In this document: piece after piece, positions 26,283-34,469 of the stretch
How the letters are laid out: each line of letters starts with the position of its first letter
Position numbering within the stretch: the stretch's first letter is position 1
Origin: Desulfosalsimonas propionicica
GTDB taxonomy: Bacteria; Desulfobacterota; Desulfobacteria; Desulfobacterales; Desulfosalsimonadaceae
Length of the DNA: 64,000 nucleotides
Reading direction: 5' to 3'
Assembly: GCF_013761005.1 (NCBI RefSeq)
Contig: NZ_JACDUS010000007.1
Coordinates: forward strand, 92,934 to 156,933
The notes under the pieces: generated by a model
The model's database searches: none
What the model was told of the DNA's origin: nothing
What the model saw: the letters and a program-made list of their open reading frames with translations, nothing else
Position numbers and translations under genes: made by a program

Positions 26283-27485
26283 CTAAACCGATAGTCTGTC
26301 CCACTTCAGTATCCAAGCCACGACCATCCCGGCAATAAAACCGACAGCCAGGTTAGATGCCAGGGTAATACCCAGAATCAGGGTGGCCACGAAATAATCC
26401 TTACGGCTGGTAAGATCCATAATGGTCAGGCTGAGCTGAGATCCGGCAAACACCAGCAAAACGCCTAAAATGGCCATGGGCAGCAGGTTCAGCACGCTGA
26501 TGATGTTTTCGCCCAGCACGAGCGCCAGCACGGCAAAGATCAGGCCGATCATCAGGTTAGAGCCGGCTGTCCGCGCCCCGAACCGGTAATGCGCGGCCAG
26601 TCCGCCAGCACCGTGGCAAAGCGGCATCCCGCCCAGGCAGAAGCTCATGAAATTGGCGAGTGCCATACTGATGCAGGCCCTCCGGTTGGTTACCTTTTTG
26701 GATCGCTCTCCGAAATACTCCCTGGAAAGATCCGTATATGCAAGCACCGCATTGCCCAGGCTCATGGGAAGCTGGGGCAGAACCAGGGCAAATAGGGCAA
26801 ATGTGAAATCAACCTTTCCCGGCAGTCCGAAGGCAAACAACTCCGGCACGTGAAACCCGATTCCGCCATTTCCGAAATCCACTCTTGCCCCCAGGGCCAG
26901 GCCGGCTGCAAGGCCGCCGGCCACAACGATCAGGCCTGCTGGGAATTTTTTGTTGTCCAGCAAAAGAAGGGTTATAACTGCGGCGATACCGCCGATGATC
27001 AAGCTGATCGGAACCGGACCAATGGTCTGGAAGGCCAGGTATGGCTCCACTGCGTCGTGGATTTCCTGGAACCGTGATGTTCCGATGATGAACTTGATGC
27101 CGCCGGAAATCAGAAGCGCACCCGTGGAAAGCTGAACCCCCCGGATGACCGACTGCGGCGTGGCTTTTCGGATCAGATCAATTGCCCCGGTCACCCCGAC
27201 GATCAAAAGAAAAACCCCCATGAGAAGAGACGAGGCAAGAATCTGGTCTGCGCTAAGCGATGTGGCAATGGCATAGGCGCCGATGACCTTCATGGGTTGG
27301 ACCGGCACCGTGATACCGAAATAGATCCCTGAGAGGATGAAAAAAATCCCGATGCTCAAAAACAGGCCCAGGGGGTCGAGCCCGTTTACAAGCACCATGG
27401 CAATGGCAATGGGCAGAAGTGTGCCCAGATCCCCCAGGGACCCTGCAAGCTCCATGCGGTTGAATCTGAAAGTCTCGGACATCAT
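26283..27485 (-). CDS. MOT1-like molybdate/sulfate transporter family protein
   Basis: A 400-residue membrane protein with ten to eleven helices and the two MOT1/SulP-like signature regions: FNRMELAGSLGDLGTLLPI with ITVPVQPMKVIGAYA, and GGMPLCHGAGGLAAHYRFGARTAGSNL. Plant and algal MOT1 proteins carry molybdate; bacterial relatives are annotated as putative sulfate or molybdate carriers. There is no STAS domain. AAAGGA precedes the start. It follows the SafE gene by 12 bp in an ArsR-led operon, which points to an oxyanion regulated by that repressor. Confidence 0.88.
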   Translation of the reverse strand: MMSETFRFNRMELAGSLGDLGTLLPIAIAMVLVNGLDPLGLFLSIGIFFILSGIYFGITVPVQPMKVIGAYAIATSLSADQILASSLLMGVFLLIVGVTGAIDLIRKATPQSVIRGVQLSTGALLISGGIKFIIGTSRFQEIHDAVEPYLAFQTIGPVPISLIIGGIAAVITLLLLDNKKFPAGLIVVAGGLAAGLALGARVDFGNGGIGFHVPELFAFGLPGKVDFTFALFALVLPQLPMSLGNAVLAYTDLSREYFGERSKKVTNRRACISMALANFMSFCLGGMPLCHGAGGLAAHYRFGARTAGSNLMIGLIFAVLALVLGENIISVLNLLPMAILGVLLVFAGSQLSLTIMDLTSRKDYFVATLILGITLASNLAVGFIAGMVVAWILKWDRLSV

Positions 27486-27497
27486 GCTTCCTTTCGG

Positions 27498-28253
27498 CTA
27501 TGCAAAGTACTGGTGCAAGAGCCTGGCACACAGGGCAAACAGCACCAGGCTGAACAAAACCCGGATGGTTTTTCCCTTCAGCCGGGTGCTCATCAGCCTG
27601 GCTCCGGCCTGGCCCCCGGCAAAAGAGGCAACTGCCGCAGGCAGGATAAACCACCAATTGATGGCTTCCATGGACACATAGCCCAAAAAGCCCGTGAGCG
27701 AAGAAAAGCACACGATAAACGTCGATGATGCCGCTGCAATTTTGGTGGGGGTTTTGAGTACGTAAATTAAAAGCGGCACCACAAAAACGCCCCCGCCGAT
27801 TCCCAGAAGTCCGCCCAGAAGGCCGATGCACGCGCCGATGACAATACCGCCGGCCATTTTTTTCCATGGCGCCAAATAGCTTTCTTCGTCTTGCCCCTGC
27901 GGGGAAAACAGCATGCGAAGGCCGGCTGCAGCCAGCACTGCGGCCATGACCAGAAGAAACGGGCCAAGGGCGATGCGGACATTTAAAAAGGAGCCCACGG
28001 GTGCGGCCAGGGCCGAGGATACGATCAAAGGGATGGACAGGGAAAAATCCACCATTTTTTTGCGTGCGTAGGCATAGGCCGCTGATCCGGCCGCCACCAG
28101 GTTTAAAAACAGGGAGGCGGAAGCCGCAGCGCTTTTTGTAAATCCCAAAATCACAAAAAGCGGGGAAAATATCAGTCCGCCTCCCAGCCCCACCATGGTG
28201 AGCAGAAACGAGATGAAAAATATGGCCCCAAACAGGGCAACAGAGATGTTCAT
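27498..28253 (-). CDS. TauE/SafE family sulfite/anion exporter
   Basis: A 251-residue, eight-helix membrane protein with the two family repeats: TMVGLGGGLIFSPLFVILGF at the N-terminus and IGLLGGLLGIGGGVFVVPLLIYVL in the middle. It is the usual SafE type, distinct in sequence from the one at 18951. It lies between a Cys-rich peptide gene and the MOT1-like gene. In arsR-linked sulfur-stress operons such carriers are often thought to export sulfite; here that is inference. Confidence 0.88.
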   Translation of the reverse strand: MNISVALFGAIFFISFLLTMVGLGGGLIFSPLFVILGFTKSAAASASLFLNLVAAGSAAYAYARKKMVDFSLSIPLIVSSALAAPVGSFLNVRIALGPFLLVMAAVLAAAGLRMLFSPQGQDEESYLAPWKKMAGGIVIGACIGLLGGLLGIGGGVFVVPLLIYVLKTPTKIAAASSTFIVCFSSLTGFLGYVSMEAINWWFILPAAVASFAGGQAGARLMSTRLKGKTIRVLFSLVLFALCARLLHQYFA

Positions 28254-28271
28254 GGCAGCAGCGCCTAAAGC

Positions 28272-28424
28272 TTATTTTTCATTTTTTTCCTGCTTCGGGG
28301 AATTGCACGTGCAGGCGTGGTTCTCAACGTCTCCGTGGCAGATGCGAATCTGTTCGTTCGTGCATTTTTCGGGTGCGTTTTTTAAGAGTTCTGGGTTTTG
28401 GCAGCAATTGTTGTCTTGACTCAT
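28272..28424 (-). CDS. 50-residue Cys-rich peptide in the ArsR operon
   Basis: A strong AAAGGAGG lies six bases before the ATG at 28424, which overlaps the stop of the ArsR gene (ATGA). The 50-residue product has six Cys: CC at 7-8, Cys21, Cys29 and a CxC at 38-40 (HACTCN), with a charged Lys/Glu tail. It is too short for many gene finders. Metal or persulfide chemistry is plausible because it is encoded directly behind an ArsR-type sensor, but no family is recognised. Confidence 0.75.
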   Translation of the reverse strand: MSQDNNCCQNPELLKNAPEKCTNEQIRICHGDVENHACTCNSPKQEKNEK

Positions 28425-28765
28425 GACTGACCTCCTTTGTCTGAATTTGAATTTTTTAATGACCCGGCGATGATAAAGGGTTTGGCCGGGCTTGGGTCCA
28501 GCAGATGGTTTGCGGTTTTATGCCATTTGGCCAATGTTTCTTCATTGACCCGGTAGTGGACGAAATAACCGCGTTTTTCGCCGATCACGATGTCTGCGTC
28601 CCGCAGTATCCGCAAATGCTGGGACACGGCCGCTGGCGAGATGTTCAGTGATTTGGCCATTGCATTGACACACAGGGTGCGGGTTTTGAGCAGATCGATC
28701 ATCCGCACGCGCGTGTCCACAGACAAAACCTTGAATATCCGCGCAGCATTTTCCGCAGTTGGCAT
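28421..28765 (-). CDS. ArsR/SmtB family transcriptional repressor
   Basis: A 114-residue winged-helix protein: AARIFKVLSVDTRVRMIDLL, then recognition-helix region LNISPAAVSQHLRILRDADIV and wing GEKRGYFVHYRV. A single Cys lies in TLCVNAMA, where metal-sensing ArsR members have their CxC; one Cys alone does not fit classic arsenite sensing. The gene heads a packed minus-strand run down to 20154 and probably represses its own operon. Confidence 0.9.
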   Translation of the reverse strand: MPTAENAARIFKVLSVDTRVRMIDLLKTRTLCVNAMAKSLNISPAAVSQHLRILRDADIVIGEKRGYFVHYRVNEETLAKWHKTANHLLDPSPAKPFIIAGSLKNSNSDKGGQS

Positions 28766-28899
28766 CCATCCTCCATTTGATTAAGCAATTACGCAGATAC
28801 TATTATGCAGGCGCGTGCCTGTCAATGGGAAAAATTTTATGCATAGTTGAGGCGGTATTGATATATGGTGAATCCCGGCTATGCGGAATCCATGTTTGC

Positions 28900-30210
28900 C
28901 TAAATCAGCTGCGCCTGAAATGCGGCGGCCAGGCCCAGGAAAATCAGAAATCCCATCACGTCGGTCACAGTAGTCAGGATGATGCTGGAGCACTGTGCCG
29001 GATCAAGTCCCAGCTTTTTCATCAGCACTGGGATTGCAGCACCGGACAGCCCGGCAAGCACCAGGTTGAAAAACATCCCCAGGCCGATGACCAGGCCCAG
29101 GAAAGGGTTGCCGTTCCAGACCCAGGCCACCATTGCCGTGACCAGGCCGATAACCACGCCGCTTGCCGCACATAGTGCCCCTTCCTTCAGGATCAGCTTT
29201 GAAACCTTGTTGCCCGGAATCTCGCGCATGACCAATCCCCGCATCACCACAGCCAGGGACTGGGCGCCGGCGTTGCCGCCCTGACCGGCCACCACAGGAA
29301 GAAAAACCGCCAGGATGGTGAGCCTGGCGATCAGGCCCTCAAACATGGCCACCACGGCGGCCGCCAGAAAGGCCGTGGCCAGGTTTACGTGCAGCCAGGG
29401 CAGACGTTTTTTCAGAGAAAAAAGAATTGGTGAAAAGGGCCGTTCATCGGCTCCGGCGCCAAACATCCGCTGGAAGTCCTCTGTGGCCTCGTCCTGAATG
29501 CCATGGATCAGCTGTTCGGCCTTGATGATGCCCAGCATATGGTTTTCGCTGTCAACAATCGGGGCTGCAAAATATCTTCTTTTGGACAGCTCGTTGCCCG
29601 CCTGTTCCCTGTCAACAAAGGCATGGATCGAAAATACGTTTGTCCGCATCATCGATTCCAGGGGCTGTTCGGGAGAAGCCAGCATCAGATCCCGCATGTT
29701 CATTACGCCAACGAGGCGTTCTTCTTCATCCACGACATAGCCATAAGAAGCGGGCAGCCGTTTTCTGGCAAGAGAGCGGATCTTTTCGACGGCCTCCCGG
29801 GCGGTAACCTCCTTGTGAAAGGAAAGGAAATCCGTGGTCATGAGCCGTCCGACGCTGTCCTCGGGATAGGTGAGAAGTTCCTGGATCTGTTTTTTGAGCT
29901 TTCCGGGTATATGTTCGAGCAGGCGCTCCCGGGCCTCATTGGGTAGATGCATGAAAATGGTTGCAGCCAGCTGGGGATCCAGAGACGATGCAATTTCCCG
30001 GAATATAGCCGGTTCTGCGTCTTTTAGCAGCGCTGCCGTGTACCCGACCTGCAGATGGCGAACGGCACGCACGGCCAGCGGCGCCGGCAGCGCACCCAGA
30101 ACTTCAACCGCCTCTTCTTCGGTCATTCTCGCCAGGCTGCGCGCAGCGGCAGCCGTATCGTGCTCAAAGAATTTTTCTACCAGCGGAAGCAAAGAAGATT
30201 CCTGTTCCAT
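28900..30210 (-). CDS. mgtE: MgtE-type magnesium channel/transporter
   Basis: About 436 residues with the full MgtE plan: N-terminal superhelical domain (about 1-125, with ATIFMHLPNEARERLLEHI), two CBS domains (about 130-250) and five C-terminal helices (about 270-436) with PVVAGQGGNAGAQSLAVVMRG, the conserved pore-region motif. Mg2+ binding to the CBS/N domains gates the channel. ATG 30210 is preferred over the GTG two codons upstream because GAGGAG is better placed for it. No M-box-like leader was evident. Confidence 0.92.
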   Translation of the reverse strand: MEQESSLLPLVEKFFEHDTAAAARSLARMTEEEAVEVLGALPAPLAVRAVRHLQVGYTAALLKDAEPAIFREIASSLDPQLAATIFMHLPNEARERLLEHIPGKLKKQIQELLTYPEDSVGRLMTTDFLSFHKEVTAREAVEKIRSLARKRLPASYGYVVDEEERLVGVMNMRDLMLASPEQPLESMMRTNVFSIHAFVDREQAGNELSKRRYFAAPIVDSENHMLGIIKAEQLIHGIQDEATEDFQRMFGAGADERPFSPILFSLKKRLPWLHVNLATAFLAAAVVAMFEGLIARLTILAVFLPVVAGQGGNAGAQSLAVVMRGLVMREIPGNKVSKLILKEGALCAASGVVIGLVTAMVAWVWNGNPFLGLVIGLGMFFNLVLAGLSGAAIPVLMKKLGLDPAQCSSIILTTVTDVMGFLIFLGLAAAFQAQLI

Positions 30211-30216
30211 GGGCAC

Positions 30217-30540
30217 TCCTCACCTGGTCATTTAACAGGTAACGCGCATTGCGTAGTTGTAAATTCCTGTAAATATTCCGCATTCAAAAAGGAAATCATT
30301 TGATCCCGTTTACTTTGTTTTCAGTCCCCGGCTTTATTTGACAGTTTCGTAAAGAATAAGTTTTTCGATGGCGCCATCTTATTTCAATTGTGTGATCGTT
30401 ACTCTCCTTGTAAACCAAAGGAGGACAAAAATGCAAGGTGATCACAAGCACAGCCGCGTTGGCATCTGTTCGTGACGCCGGGCGCGCAGTTCGGAAACGA
30501 CCGCTTGTGGGCCGGAAAGGGCAAAGGGAAACGATTCCCC
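30217..30540. other. Gene-poor stretch between mgtE and the B12 riboswitch
   Basis: It holds the mgtE leader, a perfect palindrome GATGGCGCCATC at 30367-30378 that equals two tips of the MITE family joined, and a 14-codon frame at 30431-30475. Nothing else convincing was seen. Confidence 0.5.
30431..30475 (+). CDS. Possible 14-codon leader peptide
   Basis: AAAGGAGGACAAAA stands directly before an ATG that encodes MQGDHKHSRVGICS and then TGA. The ribosome-binding site is stronger than that of most genes here, yet no family-sized frame follows. The same frame stays open for 22 more codons after the TGA. It could be a leader peptide, a decayed gene start or chance. Confidence 0.3.
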   Translation: MQGDHKHSRVGICS

Positions 30541-30569
30541 TTGACAATGCGTTTTTTGTATTATTATAA
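30541..30569 (+). promoter_or_regulatory. Sigma-70-type promoter of the cobalamin-riboswitch transcript
   Basis: TTGACA at 30541-30546 and TTATAA at 30564-30569 are separated by 17 bases. The start point would be near 30577, a dozen bases before the riboswitch fold. Confidence 0.65.
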
Positions 30570-30589
30570 ACATATACTTAAAATTTGAT

Positions 30590-30760
30590 CTGTCCGGGTG
30601 CTTTTAACAAAGCCGAACAGGGAACCCCGTGTGAATCGGGGACGGGCCCGCCGCTGTAAACGGGGACGAAAGCTGCACAATGCCACTGGTCAATAAGATC
30701 GGGAAGGCGCAGCCGGTAGATTGATCCGTGAGCCAGAAGACCTGCCTGAACAGATGCAAG
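30590..30760 (+). promoter_or_regulatory. Cobalamin (AdoCbl) riboswitch
   Basis: The conserved landmarks occur in order: the opening GGTGC (30598-30602), GGGAACCCCGTGTGAATCGGG and GACGGGCCCGCCGCTGTAAACGG segments (30619-30664), the variable peripheral stem, and the B12 box AGCCAGAAGACCTGCC at 30731-30746. A perfect intrinsic terminator follows at 30819-30856, so control by transcription termination is likely. It lies upstream of the DUF3450-ExbB-TonB operon, linking that operon to B12 status. Confidence 0.93.
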
Positions 30761-30818
30761 GGGTTTGACTGTGCTGGCAAGGTTGTGCCCCGGAATCAAT
30801 CTGCGGATAAAAAAGGGA

Positions 30819-30856
30819 AATCCCGGATCGTTTAAGCGATCCGGGATTTTTTATTT
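30819..30856 (+). terminator. Riboswitch expression-platform terminator
   Basis: AATCCCGGATCG (30819-30830) pairs perfectly with CGATCCGGGATT (30837-30848) around a six-base loop and runs into a T-rich tail. It lies about 60 bp past the B12 box. Confidence 0.85.
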
Positions 30857-31018
30857 GGCTGTTGCGCCCTGAAGAGATTTGTCTTGACAGCAACGGGAAC
30901 TTTTGACTATGCCTATTTCTTTAAAACAATCGGAAATCAGAAGCATTTCCATAAAGCGTTTTTTAAAAACAGCATCATTTGTGCAGGCCCGGGGCGTGTA
31001 CAAATGCAGAAAAGTACA

Positions 31019-31079
31019 CAAAAGCCACGAAGGCTGACACAGGAGAAAAGACCTGTATCTGTCCTCGTGGCTTTTTTTT
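31019..31079 (+). terminator. Second intrinsic terminator in the B12 leader
   Basis: AAAGCCACGA (31021-31030) pairs with TCGTGGCTTT, an inner ACAGG/CCTGT stem is present, and eight T follow. It stands between the riboswitch terminator and the first gene, 90 bp before the start codon. Confidence 0.65.
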
Positions 31080-31171
31080 GTGTCGCAGGAATGCGGCGCA
31101 TCGCAGATATTGGGCTTTTCACTTTTCCATCATATTTGAAAATATAAAATGACGGGATCAGGAGCTTGATC

Positions 31172-31957
31172 ATGAAATTGAAATTTACGGCGATACTGGC
31201 TGGCGTTTTCCTGGCCTTGTTTCTTGCCGGCACCTGCCCCGCGCAAACCGCGGAAGGCGGCGATACCGGCGAAAAGGTGCGCAGCAACGTCTTCGAGTCA
31301 GTGCAGACCCGCAAACAGACCCAGAAAGAACGCGAACAGTGGCAGGAAGAAAAACAGGAACTGACCGCTGCTTATGACCGGCTTCAGGACAAAAAAACAC
31401 GGCTGGAAAAAGAGCGGGCGCTTTTGGAGAAAAAAAAGGCTGCTGCTGAGAAGCGGATTGCCGGTAAGGAAAAAAAGCTCGCAGATATAGAGCAGATCAC
31501 CGAAGACATCGAACCCTTTATCTTGCAGACCGCAGACAGGCTCGAAGAGGTGGTTGAAAACGATTTGCCCTTTCTTGCAGCGGAGCGGGAAAAAAGACTG
31601 GACCGGATCGGGGAATTGATGGCAGATCCCGGCAAATCAGTGAGCGAAAAATACCGCAGGGTCATGGAAGCCCTGTTGGTGGAGGCTGAATACGGAAACA
31701 CCATTGAGGCCTATCAAAAAAGCATTGAGGTGGACGGCCGCAGCCTCAGGGCAAATATTTTTCGCCTGGGAAGAATCAGCCTGTTTTACCAGACCATGGA
31801 CCAGGAGGAATGCGGCTGGTTCAATGCGGCGGAAAACCGATGGGAAAAGCTGCCTGCGACACACAACAGCAATATTGCCGCAGCCATTGACATCGCCGCC
31901 CAACGGCAGCCGGCCGAACTGCTCACTCTGCCGCTGGGAAGGATGGTGGTAAAATGA
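31172..31957 (+). CDS. DUF3450 family periplasmic protein of a TonB operon
   Basis: A 261-residue protein with a signal peptide (cleavage near CPAQTAEGG) and a long coiled coil (about 45-115, rich in Glu/Lys/Gln), then a globular part with IEAYQKSIEVDGRSLRANIFRLGRISLFYQT. DUF3450 genes regularly precede ExbB/ExbD/TonB sets of the TonB2 or TtpC kind in marine Gram-negatives. The ATG at 31172 follows GGAG by seven bases. Its exact role in energising outer-membrane transport is not settled. Confidence 0.85.
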   Translation: MKLKFTAILAGVFLALFLAGTCPAQTAEGGDTGEKVRSNVFESVQTRKQTQKEREQWQEEKQELTAAYDRLQDKKTRLEKERALLEKKKAAAEKRIAGKEKKLADIEQITEDIEPFILQTADRLEEVVENDLPFLAAEREKRLDRIGELMADPGKSVSEKYRRVMEALLVEAEYGNTIEAYQKSIEVDGRSLRANIFRLGRISLFYQTMDQEECGWFNAAENRWEKLPATHNSNIAAAIDIAAQRQPAELLTLPLGRMVVK

Positions 31958-33420
31958 AAAAAAAGATTCTGACTGTATTTACTGCCGCCTGTGTCTTTTT
32001 TTCCTGCGCCCCTGTTTTTGCCCAGCAGGACATGCGCGAGCTGCAGATAAAGGCCCGCATGCAGAGACAGAAGCTTGAAAATCAGGCAAAACAGGAAAAA
32101 AGGGCCGCTGAACAAGAAGCCGGGCAAACCCGGCAGGAAATCACGAAAAACAGAAAGAGCCTCAAACAGGCCATTGCCGGTTTGGAGAAAGAAACCCAAC
32201 AACAGGAGGAAAACATCGCCTCCCTGGAAAAAGACATGGAAGCATTTTCCGCCAGGGAAAAGGAACTTGACAGCGAGCTGGCTGAAACAGACAGGATTGT
32301 AAGTGAACTGGCGGGAACAATAAAGGCCAATGCAGACGATATCACTGGTCTTGCAGAAGGCAGCCTCCAAAACCCCCTGGCGCCCGGGGCGCGGGCACTT
32401 CTTGAAAGCATCGCAGAAAAGCGCAAATTTCCGGGCATGGAAGATATCCGGATGATGGCAGAAGTCCTTTACAAACAGGTCCGGCTGTCCGGAAACGTCC
32501 GGGTTAAAGGCGGCACCATTATTGACCGCTCAGGAGAGGAATCCAGGGCCGGGATACTGCTCATAGGCAATTTTACAGCAGCATACAGGACTGACCAGGA
32601 AACCGGTTTTCTGAAACATTCTCCCGGCAGCGGGCAGCTCTTTGCCCTGTCCAGCCTTCCGCCGGGGGGAATGCAGCGAAAAATCAACGACTACATGGAC
32701 GGCAAGTCCATGGCCGTGCCCATGGATATCACCCGGGGAGGCGCTTTGCGCCAGCTAACCCATGAGTTAAGCCTTTCAGAGCAGATCTCGGAGGGCGGCC
32801 CCATTGTATGGCCGATCCTGTTTCTGCTGGGCCTGGGACTTCTTATTATCGCCGAAAGAACCATTTTTCTGCTGCGCAGAAGGTTTGATGCAGAAGGTTT
32901 CATGCGCTCCATTAAAGAACTGGTAAAACAGGGCAGGTTTGAAAAATGCAGGCAGGCCTGCGACGGCCACGGGACAAAGCCGCTTCCGCGTGTTATCAGC
33001 GCGGGCCTTGACTGCTGCCACATGCCCAGGGAAGAAATGGAAAACGCCCTGCAGGAGGCGATCTTAAGGGAAATCCCGCCCATGGAAAGATTTTTGTCCA
33101 CCCTGGGCATGCTGGCGGCCATTGCCCCGCTTCTGGGGCTTTTGGGCACAGTTACCGGCATGATTAACACTTTCCACGTGATCACCACCCACGGCACCGG
33201 TGATCCGCGCATCATGTCCGGCGGAATCTCCGAGGCCCTTGTAACAACCATGCTGGGACTGGCCGTTGCCATACCTATGCTCATGGCCCATACCTGGCTT
33301 AACCGGGCGGTGGAAAAAGATATCGGGGAAATGGAGCAAAACGCGGTGGCCCTGGTCAACATGGCCCACAAGAGCCGCGGGGGGCATGAACACAACAGCG
33401 GGGAAAACCGGCAGAAATGA
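31954..33420 (+). CDS. TtpC-like ExbB-family proton channel with periplasmic coiled coil
   Basis: A 488-residue protein whose N-terminus is a signal peptide (VFAQQ cleavage) followed by a coiled coil (about 25-115) and a periplasmic domain. The C-terminal 230 residues carry three membrane helices of the MotA/TolQ/ExbB family (IVWPILFLLGLGLLIIAERT; IAPLLGLLGTVTGMINTF; ALVTTMLGLAVAIPMLMAHTWL). This large form matches TtpC of Vibrio-type TonB2 systems. It overlaps the DUF3450 gene by four bases and the next ExbB gene likewise. Confidence 0.88.
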   Translation: MKKKILTVFTAACVFFSCAPVFAQQDMRELQIKARMQRQKLENQAKQEKRAAEQEAGQTRQEITKNRKSLKQAIAGLEKETQQQEENIASLEKDMEAFSAREKELDSELAETDRIVSELAGTIKANADDITGLAEGSLQNPLAPGARALLESIAEKRKFPGMEDIRMMAEVLYKQVRLSGNVRVKGGTIIDRSGEESRAGILLIGNFTAAYRTDQETGFLKHSPGSGQLFALSSLPPGGMQRKINDYMDGKSMAVPMDITRGGALRQLTHELSLSEQISEGGPIVWPILFLLGLGLLIIAERTIFLLRRRFDAEGFMRSIKELVKQGRFEKCRQACDGHGTKPLPRVISAGLDCCHMPREEMENALQEAILREIPPMERFLSTLGMLAAIAPLLGLLGTVTGMINTFHVITTHGTGDPRIMSGGISEALVTTMLGLAVAIPMLMAHTWLNRAVEKDIGEMEQNAVALVNMAHKSRGGHEHNSGENRQK

Positions 33421-34028
33421 TCCAGGACCTGTTCACAGCCCTGTACCGGATGAGCCAGTATTTTGAAAGCGGCGGAATTGTAATGTTTCCGCTGGCGGCT
33501 TTAAGTCTGGTTATGTGGCTGCTGATAATAGACCGGGTCCTGCACTTCAGGCGGCTTTATCGCAAAAACATGAGTTCGAAAGCGGCCTGGGCGCATATAT
33601 CAGAAAACCGGATGCCGGATCCGGCCCACTACCAGGGAGCCATTTCGGTGCTCGTGGCAGAGTTTATACGCAGCAGAAGCGGCGATCCGGTCCTGGACCG
33701 GTTCATACTCGATGAAACCGTATTGAAGATCAACCGGTCCATGGACGACCATCTTGCCACCATCGGCGCCCTGGCTGCATCAGCGCCCTTAATGGGGCTT
33801 TTGGGAACGGTTATCGGAATGATCGTCACATTTGACGTAATCGCCGTGTTTGGCACCGGAAATGCTAGGGCCATGGCCGGGGGAATTTCAGAGGCCCTGA
33901 TCACAACCCAAACCGGGCTGCTGGTGGCTATCCCCGGAATGTACATGAAGGGTTTTTTAGAGCGAAGGGCGCAGAAATTAAAGCAGCGCACCGCTGTCAT
34001 CGGCTACTATCTGCGCAGACATTTATAA
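33417..34028 (+). CDS. exbB: ExbB family proton channel
   Basis: A 203-residue protein with three helices: SGGIVMFPLAALSLVMWLLIIDRV near the N-terminus, SAPLMGLLGTVIGMIVTFDVIA and GISEALITTQTGLLVAIPGMYM. This is the standard-size ExbB that surrounds the ExbD dimer and uses the proton-motive force. It overlaps the TtpC-like gene by four bases (ATGA) and precedes exbD by 21 bp. Confidence 0.92.
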   Translation: MIQDLFTALYRMSQYFESGGIVMFPLAALSLVMWLLIIDRVLHFRRLYRKNMSSKAAWAHISENRMPDPAHYQGAISVLVAEFIRSRSGDPVLDRFILDETVLKINRSMDDHLATIGALAASAPLMGLLGTVIGMIVTFDVIAVFGTGNARAMAGGISEALITTQTGLLVAIPGMYMKGFLERRAQKLKQRTAVIGYYLRRHL

Positions 34029-34049
34029 AAAGGCCCAAAAGAGAATCTC

Positions 34050-34469
34050 ATGATCAATATTACATCTGCAAGGCGGAACAGAAATACCACCCGGGAGCTT
34101 AATATTGCGCCCCTGATCGACATGGTTTTCATCCTGCTGATTTTTTTCATTGTGACCACCAGCTTTGTAAAAGAGACAGGAATAGACGTCAGCCGCCCCA
34201 CAGCCACAACCGCTGTCAGCAAAGAAGACGCCTCCATTCTTATCGCAATCGACGAGGACAACCGGGTTTTCATGGAAAACCAGGAGATAGACGTGCGCGC
34301 TGTTCGGGCAAACATAGAGCGTGCCCTGGCTGAAAATCCCGAAGGCGCCGTGGTTGTGGTGGCCGACAGGGCAAGTAGCACGGGAACCGCTATCAAGGTA
34401 ATGGACGGATGCAGGCGGGCGGGGGCGGAAAATGTTTCTTTGGCGGCAGATGTTCCGGGCGGGGCGTAA
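34050..34469 (+). CDS. exbD: ExbD family protein
   Basis: A 139-residue protein with a short cytoplasmic N-terminus, one membrane helix carrying the essential Asp (NIAPLIDMVFILLIFFIVTT, Asp at the start of the helix) and a periplasmic domain. It partners ExbB in coupling the proton-motive force to TonB. Its stop codon abuts the start of tonB. Confidence 0.92.
   Translation: MINITSARRNRNTTRELNIAPLIDMVFILLIFFIVTTSFVKETGIDVSRPTATTAVSKEDASILIAIDEDNRVFMENQEIDVRAVRANIERALAENPEGAVVVVADRASSTGTAIKVMDGCRRAGAENVSLAADVPGGA

Larger units (their letters stand above)
30761..31171 (+). other. Long untranslated leader of the TonB operon
   Basis: No gene is supported here. The stretch holds the riboswitch expression platform and two separate intrinsic terminators before the first coding sequence. 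Confidence 0.5.

Noticed and set aside
30431..30540. A UGA-recoded selenoprotein starting at 30431
   Set aside because: No clear SECIS-like hairpin directly after the TGA and no recognisable selenoprotein family; left as a possible short leader peptide.
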